NCBI GenBank assembly: GCA_031308135.1
Contig: JAHLJT010003656.1
Span: 49,894,421 to 49,958,420 of the forward strand
DNA from: Acheta domesticus
Taxonomy: Eukaryota; Arthropoda; Insecta; Orthoptera; Gryllidae
Direction: 5' to 3'
DNA: 64,000 nt
Below the pieces are notes generated by a model, which worked only from the letters and a program-made list of their open reading frames with translations, was not told where the DNA came from and ran no database searches. The position numbers and the translations under genes are program-made. Positions within the stretch are counted from its first letter, which is position 1; each line of letters begins with the position of its first letter. Of this stretch, positions 1 to 11,717 are shown piece after piece.

Positions 1-640
1 TGAAAAGACACGACAAGGTGTGTAGCTACCTCCACTGGGAGATCTGTACTGCCTTCGAAGTTCCGAACACATGCCCCTAGTGGTGCTAACACTTACCAAA
101 ACTGGAGACGTCTATTGGACTGTGTACAATATGTTTAGTTCATATACAATATAGACTGTATACGACCAACGGATTTATACGGATCGTACAATGGCAGCAA
201 ACAAAACGGATATTGTTATCCGGGATTTGGAGAAAAAATCGTGTCTACTTGTAGATGTTGCTGTGCCTTGTATTCAAAACGTCGTAACCAAAGAGACATA
301 GAAACGGCTTAAATACTAGAGTTTGCAAATCAAGATCAGCGGAATGTGAGGCGTAAGAACGCAGGTCATCCCGCTAGTTATCGGAACAGTGGGGTTTGTT
401 TCGTAAAATGTGCTTAACAACTTTGCTAAGCTTCCAGGTAATGCAAAATACTGGTAAATGCAAGTAATTGCTTTATTTGGAACAGCCTACATTTTGTGCA
501 AAGTATTGTAAAGGTCACCGATAGTCCCTAGATCTACTCCTTAGGAAGATAGTTGCAACCCGGAGTATCCTTTATAATCAACCGACTCATAACATCTCTA
601 GTCGTGTATTAGAGGAATAATAACAATACAGTTACAAAGA
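1..640 (+). mobile_element. non-LTR retrotransposon, decayed 3' end (LINE family L-AAT)
   Basis: This is a 5'-truncated or window-clipped copy of the LINE also seen at 24788-25537 and 42670-42992. The conceptual translation begins with the conserved block KRHDKVCSYLHWEIC, followed by the region where other copies read IQTDRRIAANKPGIVI and then the terminal GTAHIL-type block near 490-510. These blocks match the C-terminal region after the reverse transcriptase in a widespread animal LINE family. The frame is broken by stops and indels throughout, so it is an old dead copy. The 3' untranslated part, with the string GACTCATAACATCT, is shared with the other two copies. The expected (AAT)n tail is reduced to a few units. 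The clade was not resolved. Confidence 0.75.
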
Positions 641-3140
641 TAGCCCCATCAATTCAATCTGGAGCAACTGTTTTAATTTTCTTAGTTTCTTGTCCTTACG
701 TTTGTTTGTACTTATTATTATTATTATTATTATTATTAGCGACCATACATTGCTTTGTATTGTGATAAATCATAAACCTGACGGATCAATATCAACAATT
801 ATGACTACGTTTAATTATTTTCACCTCACACTTTGTTGAAACAGGCCTATGCTTCAATTATAATACTTAGCCACAGATCCGCCATGTCTCCAATATTGAT
901 ACAGTTTACGTACTTTTCAGTGCAAGTTTTATTTTATATGTGGGTTCGCGAAGTCGCCCCTATACAGAGTAACGATTAGTAATATTATTCTAATTCGGAA
1001 CCTGACTTTCTAATATTCTTTCCCTATCACACGGCTTTTGTTACCTACTAAACAATAACACAAATTTCAACTATGACTGCCGAATGTAATGTCAGCAATT
1101 ATTTTATTTGTTCTCAAATTTCCCTTCCAGCCGAAATGACACACGGTGAACCCAATTACCAATCGAAAACATTTACATAACAATAAATACACATTAATAT
1201 CTACCCTTTCGACAAAACAATTTATCATTACACATTTAAAAACCATTCACACATTCATACTTATTTATTTACATCTCACTGTGCACTTTGTTTGAGATTG
1301 AATTCTTTTTGATAGGCGTTTTAATTTATCTTTAAAATAAAAGCACAATCTTGGCCTTGTCATAAGTTTTAGTTTAATAAAGCATATCACTTTTCTGGTA
1401 GATGTTCCTCGGCTGTTGCCAAATGTCTGCGATCGAGTGCATATTAGTTCCATTACCGTACCATTTTTTCTCTGGAATCCGATTTCCACACTCCCGGATT
1501 AACATTCCCGCTTTAAAAATCTCAAAACTTTTTATAAATTTTCTACTGAAATCTGTCAACTCATGCATCTCGCCCAGGAACATCAAACCGTCTGAACCTA
1601 TGCATTGTTACATTACATTTTTCTACAGCGCAGTTTCAAAACAAAAACAGCTATTCCCTTTTGCCAGAATCGAAATTCTTATTACATCTTCTATTTACCA
1701 ACGGAATTACATTCTCACTACTTTCTTCGTTTCAATAAATTCAAAGTAAAAAGTCCGAATGACAATATTTATAATTTTCTGATTTTCAAAACTCGAATCT
1801 TGTTATAGATATTAATGCTTATGTGCTCGCACATCACATGTCAACACATTCAATCGTCTTTTACAATTAATGGAATGTTTTCTTTAATTAAAATTTCCAT
1901 TGTTCCTAAATAATACACACTTGTGCGATTGTTTATTTATTGAATTAATTTTCGCCATTTGTTTATTTTCCACCGGTCTGCTAACGACACAGTTCCTTGG
2001 ATTTTCTTAAAATAAATAGAACTTTCTGCCTTACCATTGATTTTTGGTGAACATTTAATGTTTATATTTCTGGAAGTGAATAGGTTGGAAAGAGGTATAT
2101 ATGCTGCAGGAAGCAAAAGAACAGGACGAAGTTGACAATGAGAATGGCATGCGAGTAAATGACCAAGAGTTAAGGATTAAGACATTTCGCGAAGCCCTAA
2201 TTGACTGAATGATTTTCGAAGGCTCACTGAAGATTGTCCGTATTTTTTGAATAAACTTTAAAGCGAAAGGAAATTATCACAACGCAGCTCTAAAATATTT
2301 TCGGTAGATGAGCATTGAACATTTCTTTACCAGCATAAATTAAAACGTAATCTAACTGCAAAGTTCGTGTTTTCTTATCATTGTTCCATTCAAATTTGAA
2401 AGGAAAAATTTGAAGTCATTTCGTCACGAAGATTTTCTTTATTTTGCTGGTTGTAGATGGTTGTCACAATATTTAGGAAGATTTAGACAAATAGCAGAAG
2501 CCGAAATCATCAATGAATTTATCTGTTTCTACAACATGTAATATTGCTTTTAATTTTTATGGAGTTCCTTGTTCCAACAGACTTTATGAGTTTGTGTACA
2601 TCATTTTATTTTACTCTCCCGGGAAGTCTGTCTTTCTTCCTTGAAAAGTAGTTTTTCGGTGAGAGGTAAACAATATTTACACTTTTCTGTTGCTATGATA
2701 TTGTATCTCACCTACTCATACAGCCTATTCCATCTCTGAACAATTCCATCTCTGAATTGGCAGCTTTTGTGGCAAAACTGAATAAGGCAGAAATCTATAG
2801 GTCACTGAAGAAAACATTGGGCCCGAAGGATTCCGGCTTACTACATAATTCATCTTACTCATCTTATTCGCTTTATAAACGTTAATGATTTCTAACTTTG
2901 AAATAGGTTTGAATAGAAATTTATTTCATAAAGTATGCTATAGAAACTTGATCCATTAGAATAGCAGTCGTAACATTCGCTCGTTAGTATATCTTTACCG
3001 TGCTTCTCAGGTAAATCTTCAGATGGGGTTGGGTTCAGTGAAATATAACACATAATGTATGCACAGAATTCTAACAATTACATAGTTATGTCTTCATAAA
3101 CGCAGTAGTCAACTCCCATCATGAAGCTGAAACACTTCAG
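641..3140. other. AT-rich stretch without recognised gene
   Basis: Apart from a (TTA)n microsatellite at 712-738, nothing recognisable was found. Short overlapping open frames on both strands at 1265-1808 have no identifiable domain and lie in AT-rich sequence with many stops around them. No splice-flanked coding exon, tRNA or terminal inverted repeat was seen. Confidence 0.5.
712..738. repeat. (TTA)n microsatellite
   Basis: About nine uninterrupted TTA/ATT units lie ~70 bp downstream of the LINE end at 1-640. Trinucleotide runs of the same type form the tails of LINE and SINE copies elsewhere in the window, so this may mark another lost retroelement end. Confidence 0.85.
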
Positions 3141-3149
3141 ACACTTAAT

Positions 3150-3545
3150 ACAACACTACACAACTAGTTTATATTGTTATGCTTTATTGCATACGTGCTT
3201 ATTTTGAAAACGAGCAATGTTACGAACAAAACTTTTGCGAATGCACTAAATCAGTATTATAAACGAGATTCATACATTATTTTTTTGTATAATAGCAGTA
3301 TAAATTTATAAAAGAATCAAAGTCAGTTTTTGGAAAACCTTTACTATGACGTCACGGGTATTTGTCTGTGAGAAAAAACGGAGGTCCATAGTTCGGTTTA
3401 TCTCCATCTCCACACGATTCTCTTGCTGCGATTGGATAAACGTGTGATGGCGCACTTTGTCATATTATAAATGGTTATTACGACATCATCTGTGCCATAC
3501 GTTGTCACTTTCTGATTGATTTCTTGTAACGTACGAGTAAATGGC
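3150..3545 (+). repeat. dispersed repeat R1, copy 1
   Basis: About 400 bp here align by eye along their whole length with 62635-63045. Shared landmarks in order are TTTATTGCAT, a block with TATAAATTTATAA, an ACTTTACT/CTTTACT block, GATTGG in a GATTGGNNRAA context, and GATTTCTTG near the 3' end. No terminal inverted repeat, tRNA promoter box or protein similarity was recognised, so the class is unknown. Divergence is substantial, which suggests an old family. Confidence 0.65.
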
Positions 3546-5733
3546 AGTAACACAAAAAAAATTGTTTTTAACTTTCAACAACACAGAACTTTGATTTCTG
3601 CGTTTCATTTAGCAGTGAATAAATATTTTATGATGCCATCTTCCATCAGTTTCCTTAGAGTGTTAGAATACGAATGCTTTTGAAATTTTTTCCAACAAAT
3701 TTTCGTAGAACTTCACGAATCTTCAGCGCTGAACAAATTTGTCACTATTTAAGAGGCAAATCACATTTACTACATGTTTTAGTTTCGCTTCTCTGCTGGA
3801 AAATTTAGTCCACACAATACGACCTTGCGGGCAGTATCCTCTCGTTTACGTACGAGTCGCTACACCTGACAGCTCAATAAACCCAGGGCGCAATGCAGCG
3901 AAAACAGTAAAGTTCTGGACCCTATAGCGTCGCATTATACGCAGTTTCTCGCAATATTTACTGGCTTTTGCAGAACAGCGGTGTATATGTTTCGTTTCGC
4001 AAAAAAATGTCCCGTGTCCACAAAATGGGCGAGGCTTGTCGTCTGGCGTGACATGTAAACCTTCTGGGCTTTAGTGCTTGTTCAGACCGTGTAAATAACC
4101 CCTTCATTACAACCGAATCAATATGCGAACCGCCGGTCTGGGCGTCGGGGACCAGAGGGGTGTCATATTTAGACTCATAAACACATTGCGTTCCGTAATT
4201 ATTCCGCACAAAAGGTGTTTATATTCGAACAATAATACGGAGATAATTATCCCAATAACATGCAAATGTGTCATCAGATTTACTGCAAAGCGCCTGGGAG
4301 GAAACGAGACTGAGTGTTGTGGAGCCGGTTGATTGCCAAGTCACGGAAAAGCTCACCTGTCATCTAGGGAGACGACGTCAACCACTGACACTGCGTTTGT
4401 CCAATTCTCCTATTTATTACTCATTAATGATTGTCGATTCCACGTATCTCTTGGGGTAAATCATTGCCATTTTAGTAAAGGCAAAATTCACTTGTAAATA
4501 ATTTAATAAACCACACGGAACTTTATAAACATCGTTTGTTTTCATTAAAATTACATTGTTTTTAAAAGTCTCAATTTGTGATATTTTGACTCTCTCACAT
4601 GGAACTGGATTCTTTGAATCGCCAATCGAATTCATTGCAATTTTGTAAATGTTAAAATTCAATGACTGGACAAACTTACTTTTCGCAAGGAGACTATAGC
4701 TCTTAATTCTTGGTTTTAACATGGAACCACTTGAAAAACCTATTATTAAAATACAAATTACAATATCCTTTGCGAATACATAAGACAATTAGAGACCATT
4801 TTTGAGTATTTTTGTTATATTCTAATTTGGCAGTACATAGATCACAATAGCTATTACAAAATACATTTTGTAGTTTTCAGTCAATTCAAGCTTGAATCCA
4901 TGTATCTTTTCGTGGAGTAGTTTCATTTTCACACAATATTCTTAAAGAGGTTTATTGATTATAACAATAAAACTGTTTAATCAAATGAATCATATAATCA
5001 ATTCAGATAAATCAATCCACACATTTTCTTCTATTAATCACAATTTCTATCTGGCTCACATTCATTTTAATCGTATTTCTGTTTCATTATAATACTTAAA
5101 AATGTCTTAAATTTCTATAACCATGAAACCATGGTAACACGAGTTTTTGATATCTTGAAGGAGTTTTGCATCTCCTATAGCAGTACATAGAATGACAATA
5201 TAATGAAGTCTTGTTAACTTAAAACATGATATTGCATATGTATCGATAACGCGAAAGATTCGCTGTTGGAATGGAAATCTTATTGATAACTTAAAGCAAT
5301 GTACGATGAAGTATTAGGAGGGGGTGACTCTATCAAATTTTATCGAGCTTTTTCATTGCTGAGTTCTCGAGTTCTCAATCTCTCGCGTTCTCAGTTCTCG
5401 CGTTTCCATCAGCCTTCTTACGTTCTTGTTTTCCCCTCGCCCGACGTCCATTCCATCCATCGATAAATGCGATGAGGCATCGGACGGGACCAGAAAAATA
5501 ACGCCGTCAGGGCACGTATACGAAGTAACACCCTCTCAAAATATTCGAGAATTCATTGTACCGGTTAAACCAGTATATGTACGACACTGCAACGCTGGAT
5601 ATATGTAGGTACATGTCCTAGCTACAGCGATGAAAAGTTGATTAATTTTTAGCGCATCTAGTTGTGAATTATTGAGGTGAGTGCCAGGACGTATTTCAGT
5701 GCTTCTGCGAATTGCCACCTGGATAACGTAAAG
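3546..5733. other. AT-rich stretch, no supported gene
   Basis: This interval holds one 123-codon open frame on the minus strand (4417-4788) with a hydrophobic N-terminus but no recognisable domain. It also holds a small tandem of GTTCTC-like units at 5361-5405. The segment 4010-4400 is richer in GC, but no structure was identified in it. Confidence 0.45.
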
Positions 5734-6227
5734 GAGCAACAGATTTACATCAAATTCTCTTTCAAGTTGAAAACTGCATCTGAAACGCACACTATGCTGA
5801 CAGAGACACTTGGTGAGAGTCCACTTAGTCAAGTAATGTAAGTGGTCCAGGCGCTTATAGGAAGGCCGAAAAGCTATGGAGGATGACAAACATTCTGGTC
5901 GAACGTCAACATACCCAAGACCGCAAATGATCCTTAAAGTGTGTGAATTGTACATAAAGAGGTTGTTCCACCTGATCAGACTATCAACAGGCAGTTTTTC
6001 TACGAGTTTTTGAGTCGACTGAATGAAAATGTTTGGTGCAAACGACCAGAGATGTGAAAAAAATTACTGGTTGGTGCACCATGACAACGCGCCCGCGCAC
6101 ATCGATTGTTGTGAGGGAATTGCTGGCCCAAAATGTTGCAACGGTCCCCCAATCTCCTTACTCACCAGACCCAGCTCCGTGCGACTTTTACCTGTTCCCG
6201 AAGATGAATATCGCAATGAAAGGCTGA
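5734..6227 (+). pseudogene. mariner-like (MLE) transposase remnant
   Basis: The translation gives, in order, N-terminal DNA-binding block residues resembling QxxIKFxxKLxxxxxETHxML, then a MEDDKHSGRTST block (the EDDxRSGRPST linker of mariner transposases). Next come a PPDQTINRQFFYEFLSRLNE-like block, HHDNAPAH with a catalytic Asp, and YSPDPAPCDFYLFPKM with the last catalytic Asp. The blocks fall in different frames. Much of the region between the RSGRPST linker and the PPDQT block, including the segment expected to carry the first catalytic Asp, is deleted. It is therefore an inactive, internally deleted copy. A family transposase is ~345 residues; about 165 codons remain. Terminal inverted repeats were not identified, and a pyrimidine-rich tract replaces the 3' side. 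Confidence 0.9.
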
Positions 6228-6235
6228 CATTTTCA

Positions 6236-6390
6236 CACCTCCCTCTTGTTTCTATTCTCTCTCTTTCCCTCTCTGCCTCTCTTTCCCTCCGTCTCTCATT
6301 CCCTCTGTCTTTCTTGCCCTATGTTTTCTCTCTCTCTTCCCCTATCTCTTTTCTCTTTTTCTCTCTTTTAGCCTTTTCTCATTTTCCCTC

Positions 6391-6438
<48 letters not shown>
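6236..6438. repeat. pyrimidine-rich tract ending in (CT)n microsatellite
   Basis: Degenerate CTCT/CCCT sequence runs from 6236 and becomes an uninterrupted CT run at ~6395-6438. It directly abuts the 3' break of the mariner remnant. Confidence 0.9.
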
Positions 6439-6442
<4 letters not shown>

Positions 6443-6589
6443 CCGCGCCGCTGAAACCCACTCAGTCCATTCCCGCGCCGACCGCTCCTCCTGAAGTCCT
6501 CGGGCTTGCTTCGCGTCGTATAGCAACGGACAGCAACAATGAAGCCGTGGTGGATTGGGAATGGTTTTTAACTGAGGTGGCATCTTGTG

Positions 6590-6735
6590 CTGCAGCGACA
6601 TGAAGTAGAGTTACAAGAAAAGAACAACATAAAAACCTTCTCCATGAAAAAACACGTATAAGTTCCAATGTTCATAAAGATCGGTCAAACAGTGTCGGAG
6701 TTTATCAATCTGGAACATACCATAAATATATATGT
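6590..6735 (+). repeat. dispersed repeat R2, partial copy
   Basis: The block aligns with 37646-37790. Shared landmarks are AGAGTTACAA/GGAGTTACAA, AAACCTTCTC, TGAAAAA(A/G)CACGTA and AGATCGGTC followed by an AACxGT motif. Both loci also have a CT-rich tract upstream at a similar spacing. No coding capacity is visible, and the element class is unknown. Confidence 0.6.
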
Positions 6736-8756
6736 GACTTTACTTTAGGAAAGAAATTCATAACCTTATACTGTAGCTTTGTGAATATTTTTTAGAAAAA
6801 AAATTATAAAAATAATTAATTGTAAACAATTTCGGAAATAAAAGCTGGCCATCCTTCGAATCAAACACAACCTCCAAAAAATTGAAACATACACATGTTT
6901 GAGTTTGAATGTTTGAGTTTGAATGGGTATAAATCAATTTAATAGCCGAACAATGAGACCATTAAAATCACATAGTGCTCTATAAGATAAATAAACTTAT
7001 GACGTAATCTATCACCAAGTTGTAATGTTTTGATATCCTTGATGTGTTTATTCTGAGCATGTTGTTCGCGCACATATGTTAATTTCCAGCGTAATAAAAT
7101 TGCATAGTGCAACCGTTCTGGAGTAAATTAATCAGAAATATTGTGCAAACAGAATCGAATTTCAATAGTTGCTACCCATAGGCTCACAGTTATTACCTTC
7201 TCTGTAATATCATATTACTAATTGCCGAAATTGCGTACATAGTGTGCTTTTTCGTCGTTGATACTATTAGAGAGATTTATGTGTATCAGATTTGACTTTT
7301 CCAAGAAATAATTATCCATTAATTCCGAACATTTTCTGATTTTCCGAATACAATCGTTCATGGGCCACCTGATAAATAACGCACAATTCATATATAAACT
7401 AAAATAATTTTCTGTACTATAATAATAATAGTAAGAAGAAGAATATTAACTGTAATAACCCGGAATATAGTTGTGATTGCGCATCTGGAGAAGTAAATAC
7501 TTGGGGATGCTAAGTTTGAACCCCGACAATGAGCCGATGTTCGTCATCAGCTGAAGAGATACGTCTGTTAGATGAGAATTCTGAAGAAAGGTTACTCTGA
7601 TCACTAGTTTTCATGGTTTGTGTCTTCGAATGAACTTGGGTGTGGTGGGGTGTTGGTAGTAACGGCTTCTTCCTTTTTTATCAAATTCCTTAGTATGCTT
7701 CAATTTGAGGCCTCATCAACATGCATTTTCGAAACCTTCAAAATCTTTCCTCTGTTTAAATAACCATTATATTGAAAATATAATTTTAAAATCTAACACA
7801 TTCACAATTAACACCTTCTCCTTTGGTGCCTCGTGAAGAAAATTCTTGTTGCTTAAGTTATTAAATAAATTTTATACAATCCGTTATCTTGCCGCATAAC
7901 CTGACAAAACTACACTAACACTTCCTTCGCATCTGGTGCTTTCTAAGTTCTTTTTCTCCGTCCATGTAGCTTACCTTCCTAATTCACATATATATTTATA
8001 GGAAAGACAGACAATTATATACAACAAAAATGTAAGAAATTGTAAGAAATTAGATAACAATTAGAAGATATGAAAAATCTCTCTGAGACGACTTCAAGCA
8101 AGTAATTAACGGAAAATGACCAAAGGGTAAAAAAAGGCAAAATATGACTTTACGACACATGGACACATGAAAATTGTATTATTTTAGTCATTATAGATAA
8201 ACGTATACTTATCTTATACTTAACAAGGAAATAACTCAAAGAAAAAATTTATGACATGGCATAAACATCCAGACCAACGAAACAAGAGCACTCGACAGTA
8301 TTGTGTCCAGTAGATGTGGGCTGGACACATTAAGAAAATATATGTAATATGTTCATCTGTTGTTGTCACTGCATCATGATTAAAGTACAGACTCCAAATG
8401 TTTAAACAATTCTGTCATGTTGTGGTTGTTAATGAATTGTTTTCTTGTTTGGAGATATTGATACAGATTTAATTGTTATAAATGGAAGTATTCATGTTTT
8501 CTATTAGCATTCTACAATTCTCAAATTCGATAAAATTATTGTTGATATTCAGAAAGGAAGAGAAATATGCTTCTTTTTAAAGACGTCGTGTGTTTCACTT
8601 CTTTCTAGAACCGTTTTCTGAGGTCGAATTTGTGTTTTGATGTGTTTTGCTGGCATTATAGCACTCGGCTCTCTAGATTCGAATCAAAAGCAACTGATTT
8701 TCAATATATCTATACGTATTTGTGTGGCTTTCTTGTATTGATATGTATTTACTTTG
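6736..8756. other. AT-rich stretch without recognised feature
   Basis: Only short simple duplications were seen, for example a TTTGAGTTTGAATG doublet near 6900 and TGTAAGAAAT doublets near 8031. No coding, RNA or transposon signal was recognised. Confidence 0.45.
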
Positions 8757-9015
8757 GCACAACAACTCTTTACGAACTAAGGCGTACCAGCGGAGTTCCA
8801 GCCTTGCGGCCATTGGTTAAGGGTTACGTACGGTTAGCACATAGCCAGCCCTACGCTGTATCTCTGGTCTTCTCAACCTGCGAAGTAAATTTTCTCATCG
8901 TCACACAGCAACAGATACTGGAATATTGAGAGGAAAAGCGCACAGTTAATTTTTGCCCTGACCGGAAATCGAACCCGAGGTTGTGCTGTGGAAAGTGAGC
9001 ACCAACGACCACAGA
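8757..9015 (-). mobile_element. tRNA-derived SINE (family D), copy 1
   Basis: On the minus strand, a box-B-like sequence GGGTTCGATTTCC (8963-8976) follows a box-A-like TGGTCGTTGGTGC near 9000-9012 at tRNA-like spacing. Downstream of the tRNA-like head, the body shares AGTATVTGTTGCTGTGTGACG-type sequence and TATGTGCTAACC with 46735-46850. It is a retrotransposed pol III element and not a tRNA gene: the acceptor stem does not pair convincingly and the body continues for ~200 bp. Confidence 0.65.
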
Positions 9016-10060
9016 GGGCCAATTCTTGCATTGATATCCTTACTTAAATAGTCATGACAAATGCTTAACGCATTCAGAAATTCGAAAAACTCTCCGTTCA
9101 TGTGAAATGTATCTATAATTTTGTGAGAAAACCAGAAACTCACGAACAATCCTAAAACGATGAAACAGTTTCATTTTGATTGAAATATGCAAATATTTCA
9201 TTACGTCATTTCTTATTCTCACACTACTCAAACGGTGCAAAATTCACTTATGATGCAGCTAGCGCCATCAAGGATACATGGGAGATTCCTCCCGCCATGT
9301 TGTAGCTAGGTAAGGATTGCAATACGGCATAGCATATTTTTGACATTTTTGGTTTGTGAAGAACTGTTGTACGTTATGTACACTATAGTATTTTATTGGT
9401 ACATTTGTGAAAACTCCTTAATTCATTACTATGTTATTCGAGAATTTTTTGTTCTTGAGCGGTATGAATGCTACTTTCTGGAACCATTTTTAAGCAATAA
9501 AGCAAATTGCTGCTGTTGTCAACTAGTGTTTATATATTTCTGTATTATCTTCAAGTTAACAAACTATTTTTTTGTCATAACTACTGCAGGCGGAGAAAAT
9601 ATGTTCCTTTTCCACAAAGGAATTGGTTGATCAATTACGATAGTCATAAAGCGATTTCATTCAAAAGCTTGCATTATTTAGTTCTTCCAAAAGCAATAAA
9701 TGTGCGTTCACTAGTGCATTTTCGCTACCATTTCCAACTCATGCTTAAATGACTTCTACCGGTAAATTTTCCATTAGAAAGCCGTTCATTCAGCGCATGT
9801 TTTACCGAACCTTTTTCAAAGAAGCCTGACACTTGTGGGCAAACACATGACGGTTGCTCTCTGGCAGCTTCTAGGCCAATTAACTCTACTGTCGCGTACA
9901 TACATTTTTAAAAGGATCCATTATCCCGCGTGCTAATCAATTCCAAAGTTATTTTGCGAAATTTCTCCTTCCAATTAACGAAAACGAGTGAAAAACGCGG
10001 CATCCAATTTAAAAACAAATCACACTGTGGGAAAATCACAGCGAATGTTTTTGCACAATT
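9016..10060. other. AT-rich stretch without recognised gene
   Basis: Short open frames occur on both strands but none carries a known domain, and no repeat family member was recognised. Confidence 0.4.
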
Positions 10061-10290
10061 GAGAGAGCGCGGTGTGTTCGATGAGAGAGGGGCAAATATG
10101 GCGGTGGTGGATGGCTGCGTGCGGCCCGGCGCTGCGCTTTCACCGGGGCGGGCACCCGCGGTGTGGTGCGCGGATATTGCAAATGCTGCGCTTTTCAACC
10201 GCCACGCGGATAATCCGGCGCCATTCGCAGTCGCGTCCGGGAAACCCGCACACGCATTAGCCTGTGTATTTCAGCTTCCGGGTCAATGAC
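10061..10290. other. GC-rich single-copy island
   Basis: The segment is strongly GC- and CpG-rich against an AT-rich background. It contains several GCGC/CGCGG words and one compact segment, GCAAATGCTGCGC. It is not similar to any other part of the window and ends at the R3 repeat. Its overlapping open frames are explained by base composition. It could be a conserved regulatory element or a CpG island, but nothing here proves function. Confidence 0.35.
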
Positions 10291-10292
10291 CC

Positions 10293-10697
10293 TCATCTCC
10301 ATCAGGTTTTTGTCCAGTTTCCGTGATCCATTGAGCAGATTCTGAGACGGCCCCTTGTTTTGCTTCTGGACGTAAATGTAGCTTCACTGTGCGCACGTTT
10401 TGTTGAGCACCCCTTTTGCTTGTAATGGTAGAACTGATGTTCGTTTCTATTTTGTTAGCAATGCAGAAAAACCAAATTAGCAGTCCATTTAACGTTGAAA
10501 ATTATTTTCTATAACTCGGAAACAAACATTTTTCAAACTTTTATGTTTCAAAATAATAATTATTTTCTAAATTATCGTTTCTAGTTTTTCAAAAGTTGAT
10601 TTTTTTTATTCTGGGCCTCAAGAAAATGTGCGCAGATAATTTCTTTCCCCACGCGTCATATATAGTTTTTACTGTTTTTTGACCCAATAAACAAATA
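10293..10697 (+). repeat. dispersed repeat R3, copy 1
   Basis: The block aligns with 55178-55645 over ~400 bp. Shared landmarks are ATCAGGTTTTT, CCATTGAGCA, TCTGGACGTAAATGTA, GCGCACGTTTTGTTGAGCA, TTAGCAATGCAGAAAAA, TCTATAACTCGG and CGTCATATATAGTTTT. It ends in an AAATAAA-type tail, as expected of a retroposed element, though no tRNA promoter boxes were found. Its 3' end directly abuts the M1 element at 10700. Confidence 0.7.
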
Positions 10698-10699
10698 AT

Positions 10700-11291
10700 T
10701 ACTTAGGTTTTTCTTTCTTGGCACGTGGAGGTGTGTCATCAAAATGGAATATCTCACGGTATTTCGCGTCGTTCTCGGTTGTGCCGCAAGAGTTATTTGT
10801 GCACGTCTTTAAATTTCAGTGAGAAATTTCAAATTATATTCAAATATTCAAATTATCGATCTCCATATTGTCTCTGCAAAAAGTATTATTCTTTCATGAA
10901 GAACATAATGAGGGTTAAGGGCACAAATTTATAGCTAATTTACCTTAGAAAATACAGTTTATTATATAGGAGCGAATATTTTGTCAACAAAACTAAAAAA
11001 CGCAATTTTTTTCTGTATTCAAAATTCGACTAGAATATGGATTAGGACAGAGATCACAGAATTATGAAAACGTGCACAAAATTCACTTCTCCCCATAGCT
11101 CGTCACATAGTTTTTAACTGTTTTTGACTTAAATAAATAAAAATAAATAAAGTCGCATGATCGCCAGCACTGCTCGATACAGTAGCGATCATGCAACTCC
11201 TAGCGGCTCAGTTGAGAACGCCGTGAAATACCGTGAGATATTCCACTTTAATGACACCCCCCCACGCGCCAAGACAGAAAAACGAAGTATA
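10700..11291. mobile_element. foldback MITE M1, copy 1, carrying a nested insertion
   Basis: The arms 10700-10794 and 11154-11291 are inverted repeats of each other: TTCTTGGCACGTGGAGG on the left, CCACGCGCCAAGACAGAAA on the right, then matching GGAATATCTCACGG and CCGTGAGATATTCC. They match the intact M1 copy at 19752-19981. The centre (about 10795-11153) is foreign. It resembles the 3' half of R3 (ACGTGCACAAAATTCAC, then CATAGTTTTTAACTGTTTTTGAC) and ends in an AAATAAATAAA tail. The order of events is therefore M1 first, then the R3-like insertion. Confidence 0.8.
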
Positions 11292-11365
11292 GGACACGGA
11301 ATCTGCTCTGTTGATTGTTGTAGTTACAAGCTGATAGAGATTGTACGTTCTGAGACAAATTAAAC

Positions 11366-11460
11366 CAGAGGTGTCCAGCTTGCAAGTCCTGAAGGGTCAC
11401 AACTAGTATATTTAATGTGGTTGCGGGCCATATTTTGATTACTTGAGCGATCCTGACCTT
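11366..11460 (+). mobile_element. possible hAT transposon terminus
   Basis: The segment begins CAGAGGTGTCCAGC and continues with a GCGGGCCATATTTTG block. This resembles the CAGGGGTGTCNAAC...GCGGGCC ends common among hAT elements. No matching opposite terminus or target duplication was found, so it may be only an end fragment. Confidence 0.3.
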
Positions 11461-11640
11461 ACTTTCCGGTATTGGTGATCTCGGCATTTTGTGCCGCTGC
11501 TCTGAAACGGGGTGAGGGGGATGAAACCATGCGTGATATCAGGGTGTACTATCCATAGCGTAGTGGAACACATTAGGATGATTTTGAATTTCTGAATGTA
11601 TTAGAAAAATCCTTAAATTTTAATTTAACCTATTTTTGGT

Positions 11641-11717
11641 AGCACGGGGTAGACGGCTCGGCGCCGTCAGCATTCTGCACAGCACCACTCCTCCACATGA
11701 GGTGGACCCGTGCCGGC
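11641..11717 (+). repeat. short direct repeat, left copy flanking SINE A
   Basis: About 75-90 bp containing CGACGCCGTCGGCATTCTG-like sequence and GGGCCCGTGCC-like sequence recur at 12309-12399. The two copies bracket the SINE A insertion. They are too long to be an ordinary target duplication, so a local tandem duplication before or during the SINE insertion is likelier. Confidence 0.6.

Noticed and set aside
1265..1808. Overlapping frames on both strands as a small gene
   Set aside because: Frames oppose each other, contain no known domain, and lie in sequence with ordinary AT-rich composition.
4417..4788. 123-codon minus-strand frame with a hydrophobic N-terminus
   Set aside because: No domain, no homologue recognised and no splice or promoter support; compatible with chance in AT-rich DNA of this length.
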